Assembly: GCA_003864495.1 (NCBI GenBank)
Contig: ML133443.1
Location: 2,984,949 to 3,048,948 of the forward strand
Direction of reading: 5' to 3'
Length of the DNA: 64,000 nt
DNA from: Nemopilema nomurai
Taxonomy: Eukaryota > Cnidaria > Scyphozoa > Rhizostomeae > Rhizostomatidae
Shown: in pieces, positions 62,180-64,000 of the stretch
Position numbering within the stretch: position 1 is the first letter of the stretch
How the letters are laid out: every line of letters begins with the position of its first letter
Translations under genes and position numbers: made by a program
Notes under the pieces: generated by a model
Told to the model about the DNA's origin: nothing
The model's database searches: none
Seen by the model: only the letters and a program-made list of their open reading frames with translations

Positions 62180-62715
62180 TGTAGAAACGAGTTGTGATGG
62201 GTTTCTACCGATTACATTGCTCAACCTCTGTGGACGATTCGAGCTAAGCCAGGTCAAACAGAGCCAGGTCGAGAAAGACGACGCGCTGCCTGTTGTATTC
62301 TATAGATTTGAATGGGACTCTGTGACTCTGACTTAATTATCTGCACTTTATAATTACATTTATACTGCTGTTCCAAAAATGAATTTGCTAACAAATGGCG
62401 TGAAATGATGATAAAATGATGATGTAATCAGAATAGAAAAGTCTAAGCCGAAAAGCAAAAAAAATGCATTGTAGAAACGAGTTGAGATGTGTTTCTACTG
62501 ACTGCGTTGCCCAACCTCTATGGACGATCCGAGCCAAAGTTGTCTTGTTTAACGTGCAGAGAACACGGAGCCAGGCCGAGAGAGAGAAACGATGCGTTGC
62601 CTGTTGTGTTCTGTAGCTCTGCTTCTGACTGAACTGAACTTTACAATTCTATTTATATTGATTATTCTAAAAACAAATTTGCTGACAAATGACATAAAAG
62701 GATGATACTGTAGGA
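62180..62715. repeat. 290-bp tandem duplication, two diverged copies
   Basis: Copies begin tgtagaaacgagttg at 62180 and 62470. Both contain caacctctgtggacgat or caacctctatggacgat, then gagccaggtcgaga or gagccaggccgaga, then gttgcctgttgt-ttct, then aatttgct-acaaatg. Copy A lacks about 20 bases (cttgtttaacgtgcagaga) present in copy B. Confidence 0.8.
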
Positions 62716-64000
62716 AAGGCGCATACAAGCCAGCGATACTGTCATCAGTGGGACCAAAATTCTTAGTCGAAACTTATCTCTTTTTAGATGGCTTGAAAAT
62801 AGTGCATCCGTTTGACTGGCTTGAGTTTGCTTGAGTTTGGTTGCGTTTGCCCATGTTTGCCCGAACTGCCTTCAATGAGATATTTCCTAGTTGAAAAATT
62901 TAGCAAGAGACCTTCAAAAGCAAACCCGTTTAGTTCCCTGCGTGCTCATATTTCCCAATCCTCGGCTAATAACGGTGGATTGCATAATTTCTTGCCAACA
63001 ACAAACTCGTGGGTCACTCAGCGGATTCAGGATGCGCCCACTTCAAATTCCCTGCAAAACCTGCCCCGGCAGAGATTAGCACTCTTATCCCTAATGGTGC
63101 AACTTCATTCTGGAATTTGATGAAGAACTGCGAGCAGCCTAAAGACAACTGATCAAGGTCACAAAATCAGTTCTTAGGTGGGACCTTGTACAAAATTAAT
63201 AGTACAAGATCACCACAAAGGAAAAAAAATGGAAGATTTATCAATAGCACTTACCAATCTGGATTCTCCCAAAGGTGTTGCCCTGAAGCCGAATCGCACC
63301 TGTTGGGCATTGCGTCTTTTACAGTTTCGACGCGGCTGCTCTCTTTCTGCAGAGGTTTCTGACAGAAGAGTGTCAGGCAATAAAGTACTTAAAGTAGGCA
63401 AAGGCAGGTTCCAGCATTTCCAGCAGCATTTCATACGAAAATTGTCGTCACTGTATGTTTTTATCAATATAAATGCAAACAATTACTTATTGTTAATAAC
63501 AGAGAAACGAAGAAAAGTACTTTTACATTATCTCAACAATACAAAATAACGAGGAAACTTTTCCAAGTTGGAATTAGACTTGAATTAATTCATCAGAGCC
63601 TCAGTTTAGGGGTGTTGGTGCCAAAATTGGCAAATTTCTATTGTTTTTTGCAGTATTTGGTGCAGGAGCCCCCCCCTGGTTTTGATAGCACTACACCACT
63701 GCCAGTTTCATCAACAAAATTTATTCGCTGACCTTTGAAAGTTCGATTGAAATATGTGAAACTTTGGGTAGAGAAGTGCATGCTGAAGGGCAAAGTGAGA
63801 AACAATACATGATCCTTGGCCTTCTTTCTTCAAACTTAAATTTAACTGCACACATAGATGCATATGGCCTAGAAAACGTGACGGTAGTAGATGGCTGCTT
63901 CGAGTCTACTTTAGTTAGGCCTGAATGTCTGTCGCTAACCGAAGTTTAAACTCGAGTGGTTATGTTCTACATACCACCAATTTTTCCTGCATGGTACTAA
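62716..64000. other. Right end, no firm gene
   Basis: Contains the candidate minus exon 63255-63358 and unrecognised short plus-strand frames at 62812-63120 and 63764-63949. Confidence 0.4.
63255..63358 (-). CDS. Candidate internal exon, unknown gene
   Basis: On the minus strand, acceptor cactcttctgtcag and consensus donor gtaagt enclose 104 nt. Two frames are open (one reading RRNAQQVRFGFRATPLGESR, the other KESSRVETVKDAMPNRCDS), so the coding frame is undecided. No family recognised. Confidence 0.25.

Noticed and set aside
1..64000. CRISPR arrays, phage, bacterial operons, rRNA
   Set aside because: No evenly spaced repeat-spacer arrays, ribosomal motifs or prokaryotic gene organisation; the DNA is plainly eukaryotic.

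Overview
This window is AT-rich animal nuclear DNA. It has spliced genes with GT-AG introns, long non-coding stretches, microsatellites, a MITE and a tRNA-derived SINE-like element, and shows no bacterial operon structure. A Cys-loop nicotinic-type receptor subunit, a Shaker-type potassium channel and the ciliary protein NME5 together point to a metazoan. Cnidarian, probably anthozoan (coral or sea anemone), is my best guess from the flavour of the proteins; it is an inference, not proven here.

Three genes are firmly recognised and could be rebuilt exon by exon with every splice phase consistent. (1) 17142-23427, plus strand: a six-coding-exon nicotinic-like ligand-gated channel subunit of 491 residues with signal peptide, Cys-loop and four membrane helices. 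It lacks the vicinal cysteines of alpha subunits and has a very unusual pore (Glu at 6'). (2) 34821-39586, minus strand: a complete six-exon NME5 homologue of 219 residues, with an NDPK-like domain and a C-terminal Dpy-30-type segment. (3) 43315-47813, minus strand: a two-coding-exon Kv1/Shaker-type channel of 577 residues. Its final coding segment, ending in the class I PDZ-ligand-like tail ESVV, is the coding member of an 86-bp tandem array; three further copies lie in the presumed 3' UTR.

Two small unrecognised genes are also proposed: a single-exon 121-residue minus-strand gene at 27766-28131, and a two-exon 105-residue minus-strand gene at 59766-60185. Weaker candidate exons are given with low confidence at 1150-1224, 3561-3629, 5371-5610, 13170-13235, 13738-13998, 30123-30257, 45400-45519 and 63255-63358.

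The rest is intron or intergenic DNA rich in repeats: a 435-bp TA-flanked MITE (19878-20312), a roughly 500-bp minisatellite (32371-32872), a 79-bp tandem repeat (24764-24965), a 290-bp tandem duplication (62180-62715), a SINE-like element (61398-61658), dispersed repeat pairs and several simple repeats. No CRISPR array, prophage, rRNA or canonical tRNA gene was seen. The receptor and the Kv channel are both membrane-excitability genes and NME5 is a ciliary gene, but nothing in the layout shows that they work together; they look like ordinary neighbours.
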